Source: Microbacterium mitrae (GTDB taxonomy: Bacteria > Actinomycetota > Actinomycetes > Actinomycetales > Microbacteriaceae). From it: 64,000 bases of DNA. Where the stretch lies: contig NZ_VRSW01000006.1 in NCBI RefSeq assembly GCF_008017445.1, positions 1 to 64,000 on the forward strand, in the 5' to 3' direction. A program made the translations under genes and the position numbers. Position 1 is the first letter of the stretch, and every line of letters starts with the position of its first letter. The notes under the pieces were generated by a model. It had not been told where the DNA came from. It worked only from the letters and a program-made list of their open reading frames with translations, and made no database searches. Of this stretch, positions 57,248 to 64,000 are shown one piece after another.

Positions 57248-57565
57248 ATGAATCGACGTCTCGCAGCCCTCATCCTTGCTGTTCCCCTGACCATTGCCGC
57301 CCTCACCGGCTGTTCCAACTCCGCTGGTGGCGGCGGTGACAACGGCGGCACCGAATCGTGGCCCGCCAATGTCACCGAAAACTTCATCTCCAGCTGTGAG
57401 GCCAGCAGCGGCGGCCAGACCGCTTACTGCGAGTGCTCGCTTGAGGCGCTGCAGTCGGAGTACACGCTCGAAGAGTTCACCGAACTCGAGAAGAACGTGA
57501 ACGACCCCGCGACGCAAGAAGCGCTCGGCGAAGTTATCTCCGCCTGCCAGTCAGAAGTCAAGTAA
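57248..57565 (+). CDS. Small cysteine-containing lipoprotein
   Basis: A 105-residue secreted lipoprotein. The signal peptide ends with the lipobox LTGC, making C22 the lipidated residue. A glycine-rich linker (GGGGDNGG) is followed by a small domain with four cysteines (SSCEASS, YCEC, SACQS), probably two disulfides. It has no named family. The ATG at 57248 gives the normal short basic head NRR; a GTG two codons earlier is possible. A rho-independent terminator follows. Confidence 0.82.
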   Translation: MNRRLAALILAVPLTIAALTGCSNSAGGGGDNGGTESWPANVTENFISSCEASSGGQTAYCECSLEALQSEYTLEEFTELEKNVNDPATQEALGEVISACQSEVK

Positions 57566-57579
57566 TCATCATCACCGAT

Positions 57580-57619
57580 GTGTGGGTGGGCTAAGGGGCC
57601 ACCCACACAGCGGTTTTTT
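57580..57619 (+). terminator. Rho-independent terminator after the lipoprotein gene
   Basis: Arms GTGTGGGTGG (57580-57589) and CCACCCACAC (57599-57608) are followed by AGCGG and a run of six T. It is one of the few classical T-tailed terminators in the window. Confidence 0.92.
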
Positions 57620-57660
57620 GTGCCCAAGCGCGGCGATCTGCGCCCCGCGCGGCCGACGTG

Positions 57661-57845
57661 TGCCCTGGTTCCTGTTCCGTGCGCCGTGGTTCCCTGTTCC
57701 GTGCCGCGTGGTTCCCTGCGGCGTGGTTCCGTGCCGCGCGCCGTGGTTCCCTGCGCCGTGGTTCCGTGCCGTGCCCGGTGGTTCCATGCGCCGTGGTTCC
57801 GTGCCGCGCGCGGTGGTTTCGCGCCGTGGTTCTCCGCCCCGGGTT
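57661..57845. repeat. Array of GTGGTTCC repeats
   Basis: About ten copies of a unit close to CGTGGTTCC(C/G)TG(C/T) are packed in 185 bases, separated by 4-13 bases of C/G-rich sequence. Copies include TGGTTCC, CGTGGTTCC and GGTGGTTCC variants. It contains no plausible gene of its own. The spacing is irregular, unlike a CRISPR. Confidence 0.9.
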
Positions 57846-57877
57846 CCGCCGTGCCATCCGGGCCCTCCCCCGGTTGT

Positions 57878-57945
57878 GCAGGAAAAACGTTCACCCGCAG
57901 GGAGCTGACCAGGGGTTTTCTCGCGGGCAGGCGAATTTTTCCTGC
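57878..57945. repeat. Long-loop inverted repeat in the lactonase-lipoprotein spacer
   Basis: GCAGGAAAAA (57878-57887) and TTTTTCCTGC (57936-57945) are perfect 10-base complements 48 bases apart. Together with the smaller AT-rich tracts between, they may form a structured RNA or a terminator for the reverse lactonase gene. Confidence 0.6.
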
Positions 57946-57967
57946 CCAACCTGCTTGAAACCGGGGC

Positions 57968-58016
57968 GAGCGGAACCACGGAACAACACCCCCGGCACCG
58001 GAACCACGGAACAACA
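57968..58016. repeat. Twofold repeat with GGAACCACGG
   Basis: Two copies of a unit reading about CGGAACCACGGAACAACACC occur in tandem with minor changes, followed by a third partial copy. This is the reverse-complement orientation of the GTGGTTCC array 130 bases to the left. Confidence 0.75.
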
Positions 58017-58056
58017 CCCACAGCACCGGCAACCCAACCCACGCCGCGAATCCGCG

Positions 58057-59241
58057 TTAGTCGAAGATCGGAACCAATGCCGTCGGGGTCGGGGCGGGGG
58101 CGCGGTACAGAAGCTGGCCGACCACGCCGGTGCGGGCGTCGACGCTCAGCGACACCACGTCATCCGAACGCTGCCCTGCGATCAAAAGAGTGTCACCAAC
58201 GAGCACATGGTGGCGGGGCCAATCAACGCCAGACTCGACGAGCGATACGCCCTCTAGCCGCGCCCCACCGTCGAGCACAGCGATTGTGGCGATCGTGTTC
58301 GATCCGCGCACCGTGACGTGCAAGAACAGACCGTCTGCGGTGGTCGAGATTTCCGCCGGAAAGTCGACACCAAACGATGTTTCCCGTGAAACCGGCACCG
58401 CCGTGACGATGCGCCACGTGCCATCGCGATCGGCGGCAAGGGCGTACACCTCTGCCGAGTATTCGGTTGCGACATACAGGTGACCGCTCGGGTGCCACAC
58501 CGCGTGACGCGGGCCGGAGCCCTTTGGCAGCGCCACCTGCTGAATCTCGGTGTCACCGCGCCAGAATCGCACCAGGTCAAAGCCGAGATCGGTTGTCGCG
58601 TACAACCCACCGGGCAAGAACGTGGTGTGGTGTGCGCGCGAAACGCGTGCGTTCGGGTCTTCGACCACGGGCAAGGTTTCGACGGGTTCTGGGTTGTCAT
58701 AATCCGGAACCAGGTGTGCGAACTCGGGGCCAGCCGCCTCTCGAAGTGCTGCGGCCGCGGCGCTCAGGTCTATGGTTCCGGCCGCCGCCAGGCTCGCCGG
58801 CGGGTTCTCCGCCTCAAAGCCGTACGGGTCGGTGGTCGATGCGAGCGCAACCGCTGCGCCCAGCGAACCATCGGCGTTCACCGCGATTCGCGTGACCGTT
58901 CCGTCACCGTACGCGGCAGCGACCAGCGAGCCCGCCCCCGGCGCGATGGCCGCGTGGCACGTGGCATACCCGGTCGCCAGCGGCTTGCCAAGCGGCGCAA
59001 GGGTGTCTTCGCCGGTGCGGCGAAACGCCTGCACCACGCCGCGCTCTTCGAGCGTCGCGTAGACAACATCGAGCGTCGGGTGCGCGGCGAGCCACGACGG
59101 CGACTCGGCGTGCGCGGCGGTGCCGGCAAAGGTCAACGAGCCGCGAGGCGACTGTGCGGCCGGCTCGCCGGCAACAAGCACGCCAACGCCCGCGGCATGC
59201 CCACCCATGTCAGCGGTGTAGCCGCCGAGCCAAAACCGCAT
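58057..59241 (-). CDS. Lactonase-family beta-propeller (Pgl-like)
   Basis: A 394-residue seven-bladed beta-propeller of the YbhE/6-phosphogluconolactonase (COG2706) type. Family marks are FWLGGYT at the start, SRAHHTTF in the middle and RHAVWHPSG, FLHVTVRGSNTIA and WPRHHVL later. The pairs of histidines and arginines are the presumed active site. It may act on 6-phosphogluconolactone or another lactone. The ATG overlaps the purA stop by one base, so it may be expressed with purA. Confidence 0.88.
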   Translation of the reverse strand: MRFWLGGYTADMGGHAAGVGVLVAGEPAAQSPRGSLTFAGTAAHAESPSWLAAHPTLDVVYATLEERGVVQAFRRTGEDTLAPLGKPLATGYATCHAAIAPGAGSLVAAAYGDGTVTRIAVNADGSLGAAVALASTTDPYGFEAENPPASLAAAGTIDLSAAAAALREAAGPEFAHLVPDYDNPEPVETLPVVEDPNARVSRAHHTTFLPGGLYATTDLGFDLVRFWRGDTEIQQVALPKGSGPRHAVWHPSGHLYVATEYSAEVYALAADRDGTWRIVTAVPVSRETSFGVDFPAEISTTADGLFLHVTVRGSNTIATIAVLDGGARLEGVSLVESGVDWPRHHVLVGDTLLIAGQRSDDVVSLSVDARTGVVGQLLYRAPAPTPTALVPIFD

Positions 59242-60527
59242 CAGTCGAGCAGCGGCGTGCGAACGACGACCTCGTCGCGGGCCGGGCCCACACCGATGAC
59301 CGAGATGCGCGTGTTGCTCATCTTCTCGAGGGCGAGCACGTAGTCCTGCGCGTTCTGCGGCAGGTCGTCAAACGTGCGGGCAGTCGAGATGTCTTCGGTC
59401 CAACCCGGGAAGTATTCGTAGATCGGCTTCGCGTGGTGAAAGTCGGTCATGTTGACCGGAACCTCGTCAAAGCGCACGCCGTCAACGTCGTAAGCGACGC
59501 ACACCGGAATCTGCTCGATGCCCGTCAGAATGTCGAGCTTGGTGAGCACCAGGTCGGTGAGTCCGTTGATGCGCGTCGCGTAGCGGGTGATCGGCGCGTC
59601 ATACCAGCCAACGCGGCGGGGGCGACCCGTCGTGGTTCCGAATTCGAAACCGCGCGAACGCAGCATGTCACCCGACTCGTCAAACAGCTCGGTCGTGAAC
59701 GGGCCAGAGCCGACGCGCGTGGTGTACGCCTTCACAATGCCGACAATGCGGTCCAGGCGGTTGGGGCCGACACCGGAACCAGTTGCCGCGCCGCCAGCGG
59801 TAGCAGAAGACGAGGTGACAAACGGGTAGGTGCCGTGATCGACGTCGAGCATGGTGGCCTGGCCGCCCTCGAACACGACGACCTCGTTGCGGTCAAGCGC
59901 TTCGGCCAGCAGCAACGCCGTGTCAGCCACCATGGGCTTGAGACGCTCCGCGTAGGAAAGCAGGTCGTCGACGATCTCGTCGGCGGTGATGGCGCGGCGG
60001 TTGAACAGCTTCACCAGCAGGTGGTTCTTCTGGTCGAGCGCGCCCTCCACCTTCTGGCGCAGGATGTTCTCGTCAAACAGATCCTGCACGCGAATGCCAA
60101 CGCGGTTGATCTTGTCGGCGTACGCCGGACCGATGCCGCGACCCGTGGTTCCGATCTGGCGCTTGCCAAGGAAACGCTCGGTGACCTTGTCGAGCGTGCG
60201 GTGGTACTGCGTGATGATGTGCGCGTTGGCGCTCACCTTCAGGCGCGAAACGTCAATGCCGCGAGCGGCGAGCGCGGTGAGCTCGGCGAACAGCACCTCA
60301 AGGTCAACGACGACGCCGTTGCCGATGACGGGCGTGACGCCGGGAGAGAGGATGCCGCTGGGCAGCAGGTGCAGGGCGTACTTTTCGTTGCCGACCACGA
60401 CCGTGTGACCGGCGTTGTTGCCGCCATTGAACTTCACGACCCAGTCGGTACGCTCACCGAGAAGGTCTGTCGCTTTACCTTTGCCCTCGTCGCCCCACTG
60501 GACGCCGACGATCACGATTCCTGGCAT
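59241..60527 (-). CDS. purA: Adenylosuccinate synthetase
   Basis: A 428-residue PurA. The start is [20 protein letters not shown], with the P-loop GDEGKGK and the catalytic aspartate and histidine (NNAGHTV). Further conserved segments are [35 protein letters not shown] and [12 protein letters not shown]. It forms adenylosuccinate from IMP and aspartate using GTP, in AMP synthesis. The ATG at 60527 is chosen because the family begins [22 protein letters not shown] lies about 10 bases upstream. Confidence 0.98.
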   Translation of the reverse strand: MPGIVIVGVQWGDEGKGKATDLLGERTDWVVKFNGGNNAGHTVVVGNEKYALHLLPSGILSPGVTPVIGNGVVVDLEVLFAELTALAARGIDVSRLKVSANAHIITQYHRTLDKVTERFLGKRQIGTTGRGIGPAYADKINRVGIRVQDLFDENILRQKVEGALDQKNHLLVKLFNRRAITADEIVDDLLSYAERLKPMVADTALLLAEALDRNEVVVFEGGQATMLDVDHGTYPFVTSSSATAGGAATGSGVGPNRLDRIVGIVKAYTTRVGSGPFTTELFDESGDMLRSRGFEFGTTTGRPRRVGWYDAPITRYATRINGLTDLVLTKLDILTGIEQIPVCVAYDVDGVRFDEVPVNMTDFHHAKPIYEYFPGWTEDISTARTFDDLPQNAQDYVLALEKMSNTRISVIGVGPARDEVVVRTPLLD

Positions 60528-60682
60528 TTGGCTTGCACCCCCTGAAAGGGACCCGGGCGTGGGTCCACCCAATCCTATCCGGTTGACCTGAAAGGCCCGA
60601 AGCCGGGCCCGAGTGCGCCGCGCTCGCGCTTGCGATGGCGCCCCGGTTTGTGGCGTCGCGCCGACCGACTACCCTCGAACCC

Positions 60683-61390
60683 ATGCGCCTTCTCGCCTCG
60701 ACTGCCGCCACTGCCCTGCTCGCGTTGACCCTGCTGGGCTGCGCCTCGACGCCGTCCAACTCCGGGTCCACCTCCGGTGGCACTGATGCGAGCGACAGCG
60801 CAACAACCTCCACCACAGAGCCTGCGGCAAGCGGAACCTGTGACTACTTCGCCGACGGATCGGCGTCGGCGAAAGATGGCACGCAGGTTCCGCCTGCTGA
60901 GCCGGCCGTCACGGGCGAGGTGACCGCCACGATGAAGACCTCCGTCGGCGATCTCGTGCTCACGCTCGACGCCGACGCCGCCCCCTGCGCCGTGAACAGC
61001 TTCGTGTCACTCGCTGAGCAGGGGTACTACGACGACACGTCCTGCCACCGTCTGACCACCCAGGGCATCTACATTCTGCAGTGCGGCGACCCCACCGCCA
61101 CAGGCATGGGCGGCCCGGGCTACTCGTTCGCTGACGAGCTAACCGGCACCGAAAAGTATGAAGCCGGAACCCTGGCGATGGCCAACGCCGGCCCCAACAC
61201 CAACGGCTCCCAATTCTTCTTCGTCTACGAATCGGCTCCGGGGGCACTGGCGCCCAGCTACACGTCGTTCGGGTCTTTCGATGAGGCGTCGCTCGCCACG
61301 CTGCGCGACGTCGCTGCCACCGGAGTTGCCGCCGACGGCGTCACCCCTGTCACGGCGGTCGACATCGAAACAATCACGATCAGCCGCTGA
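60683..61390 (+). CDS. Cyclophilin-type peptidyl-prolyl isomerase lipoprotein
   Basis: A 235-residue secreted lipoprotein. The lipobox is LLGC (C20), followed by a serine/threonine/glycine-rich linker (about 21-55) and a cyclophilin domain. It contains CHRLTTQGIYILQCGDPTATG with the conserved arginine, FADEL and AMANAGPNTNGSQFFFVYES. The RLTTQG form replaces the usual FHRVIPGF, so activity may be altered. It acts outside the membrane as a prolyl isomerase. The start is the ATG that gives a short RLL head. Confidence 0.93.
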   Translation: MRLLASTAATALLALTLLGCASTPSNSGSTSGGTDASDSATTSTTEPAASGTCDYFADGSASAKDGTQVPPAEPAVTGEVTATMKTSVGDLVLTLDADAAPCAVNSFVSLAEQGYYDDTSCHRLTTQGIYILQCGDPTATGMGGPGYSFADELTGTEKYEAGTLAMANAGPNTNGSQFFFVYESAPGALAPSYTSFGSFDEASLATLRDVAATGVAADGVTPVTAVDIETITISR

Positions 61391-61404
61391 GATAGCCTCG
61401 ACAC

Positions 61405-63330
61405 ATGACCAGCCCGCTGCTCACACTGCCCACCACCGCCGCCGCGTGGGAGGCCTTCGTCACCGACCGGCCCGACGCGTTTCTCACCGCAGCTAGACAG
61501 CACGTCGCCGGCCTCAAGGATGGCATCGAACGAAGCACGGCGGAGGTGCTCGACCTCTGGAACGAGGTGACGTGGGCGTTGCGGTCGGCAGGCAGTGCGA
61601 GCTATGTGCTGAGTGAATGCCACCCAGACGCGACCGTTCGTGACGCCGGGTCGGAGCGGTACTTGGCCGCGACGGCGTACGAAACCGAGCTGTCGCTTGA
61701 CCGCGAGCTCTACGAGATCTTCACCAACGCGAGCCATGCCGCCGATGCCGCCGCGCTCTCCAGCGAACAGGCGCGACTGCTGGAGCACACGCTGCGCGAC
61801 TTCCGCCTCGCTGGCGTCGGCCTGGACGATGCCGGCCGTGCGCGGGCGCAACAGCTCGCCGACCGCGACTCGCAGCTCGGCGTGGAGTTCGGTAAGAACA
61901 TTCGCGACGGCAAGCGCACCATGCGCATCGCCCCTGATGCACTCGCCGGGCTCCCCCAAGACTTCCTCGATAACCACCCGGTTGATGCCGACGGTCTCAT
62001 CACACTCACGACCGACTACCCCGACTACGTGCCGGTGCGGGAATATGCCACAAACCGCGCAACCCGCATCGCCATCTCTGAGCTCTACAATGACCTGGCG
62101 TGGCCGATCAACGACCCGATCCTGGCCGAGCTTCTGAGCGTCCGCCGCGATCGCGCGCAGCTCCTCGGCTTTGGTGACTGGTCTGATGTGGAGACGGCGA
62201 CGCGTATGGCCGGCTCCTCGGCCAACGTCGACGCGTTTCTGACCAAGGTTGATCGTGCCTCGCTCGACGCCGCGAGCGCCGAATACGAGATCGTGCTGGC
62301 TCGCCTGCGGCAAGACGACCCAGACGCTGCCGCGGTCACGACCGCCGACCTGGCGTACCTTCTCGCGGCGATCAAGCGCGAGCAGCACGATGTCGACGCT
62401 CAGGTGGTGCGCTCCTACTTCTCCTTCCCGGCCGTCATGCAGGGCGTTCTTGACCTCACCGGCGCACTCCTGGGCATCGAGTATCAGCGTGTTGAGGTTC
62501 CGTCCTGGCACGAAGACGTTCACGTTTTCGATGTGACGAAGGGCGGAACCACCATTGGCCGCATTTACCTCGACATGCACCCTCGTGACGGCAAGTACAA
62601 CCACGCCGCGTGCTTCGACCTGGTCGTGGGGCGTGCGGGTGTCGAGTTGCCAGAAGGCGTATTGCTCTGCAATTTCGCGCGCGGAACCATGGAGCACGAT
62701 GAGGTCGTCACGTTCCTGCACGAATTTGGGCACCTGGTGCACGCAATCCTGGCCGGTCACCAACGCTTCACCGCACAGAGCGGCATCGCCACGGAGTGGG
62801 ATTTCGTTGAGGCACCCAGCCAGATGCTCGAAGAGTGGGCTTGGGACGCCGACGTGCTGGCAACGTTTGCCCGCAATGACAGTGGCGAGCCGATTCCGGC
62901 CGACCTGGTCAAGCGCATGGTGGAGGCTGACGCGTTCGGCCGCGCACTGCTCGTGCGCCGCCAACTCGGCTTTGCCCGCGTTTCTTACCAGCTGCATCAC
63001 GATGTTCCGGCCGATATCACCGCGGCGGCCGCGCACTGGGTGGACTCCACCTCGCCGGTCAAGAACCTCGAGGGTAGCCACTTCACCGCGTCGTTCGGGC
63101 ACCTCACCGGTTATGGCGCGAGCTACTACACCTACCAGTGGAGCCTGGTCATCGCGCGAGACCTGCTCACTGCGTTTGACGGCGACCTCATGAACCAGGC
63201 GGTCGCCACCCGGTACCGCGAGCGTGTGCTCGAACCCGGCGGCACGAAAGATGCCGCCGTGCTCGTGCGCGACTTCCTCGGGCGTGATTACAGCTTCGAC
63301 GCCTACCGCGCCTGGCTCGGCGCAAGCTAG
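61405..63330 (+). CDS. M3-family metallopeptidase (oligopeptidase A/Dcp type)
   Basis: A 641-residue zinc peptidase of the M3 family. The zinc motif HEFGH is at 439-443 (439, 440 and 443 are the catalytic residues), with the third ligand E about 26-30 residues later in SQMLEEWAWD. It cleaves short peptides in the cytoplasm. Length fits the family's 620-690 residues, and no signal peptide is visible. Its ATG lies 14 bases after the cyclophilin stop, without a strong site. Confidence 0.95.
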   Translation: MTSPLLTLPTTAAAWEAFVTDRPDAFLTAARQHVAGLKDGIERSTAEVLDLWNEVTWALRSAGSASYVLSECHPDATVRDAGSERYLAATAYETELSLDRELYEIFTNASHAADAAALSSEQARLLEHTLRDFRLAGVGLDDAGRARAQQLADRDSQLGVEFGKNIRDGKRTMRIAPDALAGLPQDFLDNHPVDADGLITLTTDYPDYVPVREYATNRATRIAISELYNDLAWPINDPILAELLSVRRDRAQLLGFGDWSDVETATRMAGSSANVDAFLTKVDRASLDAASAEYEIVLARLRQDDPDAAAVTTADLAYLLAAIKREQHDVDAQVVRSYFSFPAVMQGVLDLTGALLGIEYQRVEVPSWHEDVHVFDVTKGGTTIGRIYLDMHPRDGKYNHAACFDLVVGRAGVELPEGVLLCNFARGTMEHDEVVTFLHEFGHLVHAILAGHQRFTAQSGIATEWDFVEAPSQMLEEWAWDADVLATFARNDSGEPIPADLVKRMVEADAFGRALLVRRQLGFARVSYQLHHDVPADITAAAAHWVDSTSPVKNLEGSHFTASFGHLTGYGASYYTYQWSLVIARDLLTAFDGDLMNQAVATRYRERVLEPGGTKDAAVLVRDFLGRDYSFDAYRAWLGAS

Positions 63331-63396
63331 CAGGTGGTTGGGTAATCCGCGGCGCGCTCTACCGTCACACTGCCGCGAATCGCTACGCTAAGCCGC

Positions 63397-64000
63397 ATGA
63401 GCGAGAGCCACGCGGTGCGTCCTGGTCAAAACATCCGCGTCGCGTGGGCGCTGCTTCGGCTCGTGACCGCGGCGCTCATCGTGGCGGCGGTGGTGGCGCA
63501 GTTCATCACCACGTTCACACTCGCCAGCGACAAGGGCCGCGATGTGACGACGACCGTCGTGAATTTCTTCAGCTTCTTCACGATTCTCTCGAACTGCCTC
63601 GGCGCGATCATCATGCTGATCGGCGGCCTGTGGCTGCTCACCCGCGGCAGAAGCAGGCAGTGGGAGCCGCGGGCGCTCTCCTACGCGTGGATCAGCGTGA
63701 TGACCTACATGGTCATTACCGGCATCGTGTACAACCTGTTGCTGCGCGGCTACGTGCTGGAGCAGGGCGCGACGGTTGCCTGGTCAAATGAGGTGCTGCA
63801 CCTCATCGCGCCCATCATTTTTCTGCTTGAGCTGGTGCTCTGCATCGCGCGGCGTCCGCTGGCCTGGACCGCCATGGGTGTGGCTGCGATCTTCCCGATT
63901 GCCTGGGTCATCTACACGCTGCTGCGCGGCGAAACCGTCACCAACCCCACCACGGGCGATCCGTTCTGGTACCCGTACCCGTTTCTTAACCCGTACCTTC
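63397..64000 (+). CDS. Pr6Pr-family membrane protein, cut by the window edge
   Basis: An open frame of 201 codons that runs off the end. It encodes about six membrane spans, starting WALLRLVTAALIVAAVVAQF. FFSFFTILSNCLGAIIMLIGGLW is the conserved FFSxFTxLSN segment of Pr6Pr-type proteins, and HLIAPIIFLLELVL and PFWYPYPFLNP are typical of the later spans. Its function is unknown. The ATG has no clear ribosome binding site. Confidence 0.8.
   Translation, partial: MSESHAVRPGQNIRVAWALLRLVTAALIVAAVVAQFITTFTLASDKGRDVTTTVVNFFSFFTILSNCLGAIIMLIGGLWLLTRGRSRQWEPRALSYAWISVMTYMVITGIVYNLLLRGYVLEQGATVAWSNEVLHLIAPIIFLLELVLCIARRPLAWTAMGVAAIFPIAWVIYTLLRGETVTNPTTGDPFWYPYPFLNPYL

Noticed and set aside
57661..57845. 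GTGGTTCC array as a CRISPR
   Set aside because: Units are too short and spacers irregular (4-13 bases); no cas genes are present.
59154..60545. A 463-codon frame antisense to purA
   Set aside because: purA is certain on the opposite strand; this frame is a mirror artefact.
61258..63102. A 614-codon open frame antisense to the M3 peptidase gene
   Set aside because: Same cause; the peptidase has a clear zinc motif and full family length.

Overview
The window looks like chromosomal DNA of a high-GC Gram-positive actinobacterium, most likely a member of the Microbacteriaceae. The signs are GC-rich third codon positions, frequent GTG and TTG starts, a monomeric NADP isocitrate dehydrogenase, a DUF222/HNH protein, and NarL-type two-component pairs. 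The genus cannot be fixed by reading alone. No rRNA, tRNA, CRISPR array or insertion sequence was recognised.

Layout. 0-3.5 kb: a Nudix hydrolase overlapping a large PLD/SF2-helicase/DUF3427 protein, a probable genome-defence or repair module. 3.7-6.0 kb: icd. 6.1-7.6 kb: a hipBA-type toxin-antitoxin pair. 7.6-10.2 kb: hrpB. 10.4-17.6 kb: accessory genes, namely an ORC/Cdc6-like ATPase, a family protein interrupted by an in-frame stop, a DUF5677-like protein, a zinc alcohol dehydrogenase, and a DUF262-DUF1524-RAMA restriction-like nuclease.

17.7-29.2 kb is the most interesting part. Two convergent gene sets end at one bidirectional terminator (20739-20782). The forward set is an MHS-type transporter, a nucleoside hydrolase and a cytidine deaminase. 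The reverse set is nine tightly coupled genes: MBL hydrolase, uronate-dehydrogenase-like SDR, D-2-hydroxyacid dehydrogenase, OtnI-like isomerase, Asp/Glu-racemase-like protein, OtnK-like kinase, OtnC-like decarboxylase, a ModA-like binding protein without signal peptide, and a second nucleoside hydrolase. Both outer promoters carry the same 12-base word ATACTATAGTGA, and an FCD-type GntR regulator gene adjoins one of them. This reads as one regulon. I propose that it degrades a nucleoside-like compound whose sugar is an acid (a uronic or tetronic type); the substrate is inference.

29.4-45.3 kb: FMN reductase, DUF222/HNH protein, amidohydrolase, DUF488 and DUF2945-like proteins, an MMPL transporter with a histidine kinase/response regulator, an ECF42-type sigma factor with its YCII partner behind a matching promoter, a VOC/TetR divergent pair, an alpha/beta hydrolase, an MmpS-like protein and a possible secreted effector/immunity pair. 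45.4-64.0 kb: purL with a 45-residue membrane protein, an MFS exporter, a YtrA-type GntR/ABC operon, a second histidine kinase/response regulator beside an acyltransferase, a metallophosphoesterase, chorismate mutase, a small lipoprotein, a repeat-rich spacer, a beta-propeller lactonase, purA, a cyclophilin lipoprotein, an M3 peptidase and a Pr6Pr-like membrane protein cut by the window edge.

The hexamer GGAACC/GGTTCC appears much more often than composition predicts, in genes and spacers alike, and forms a dense array at 57.66-57.84 kb.
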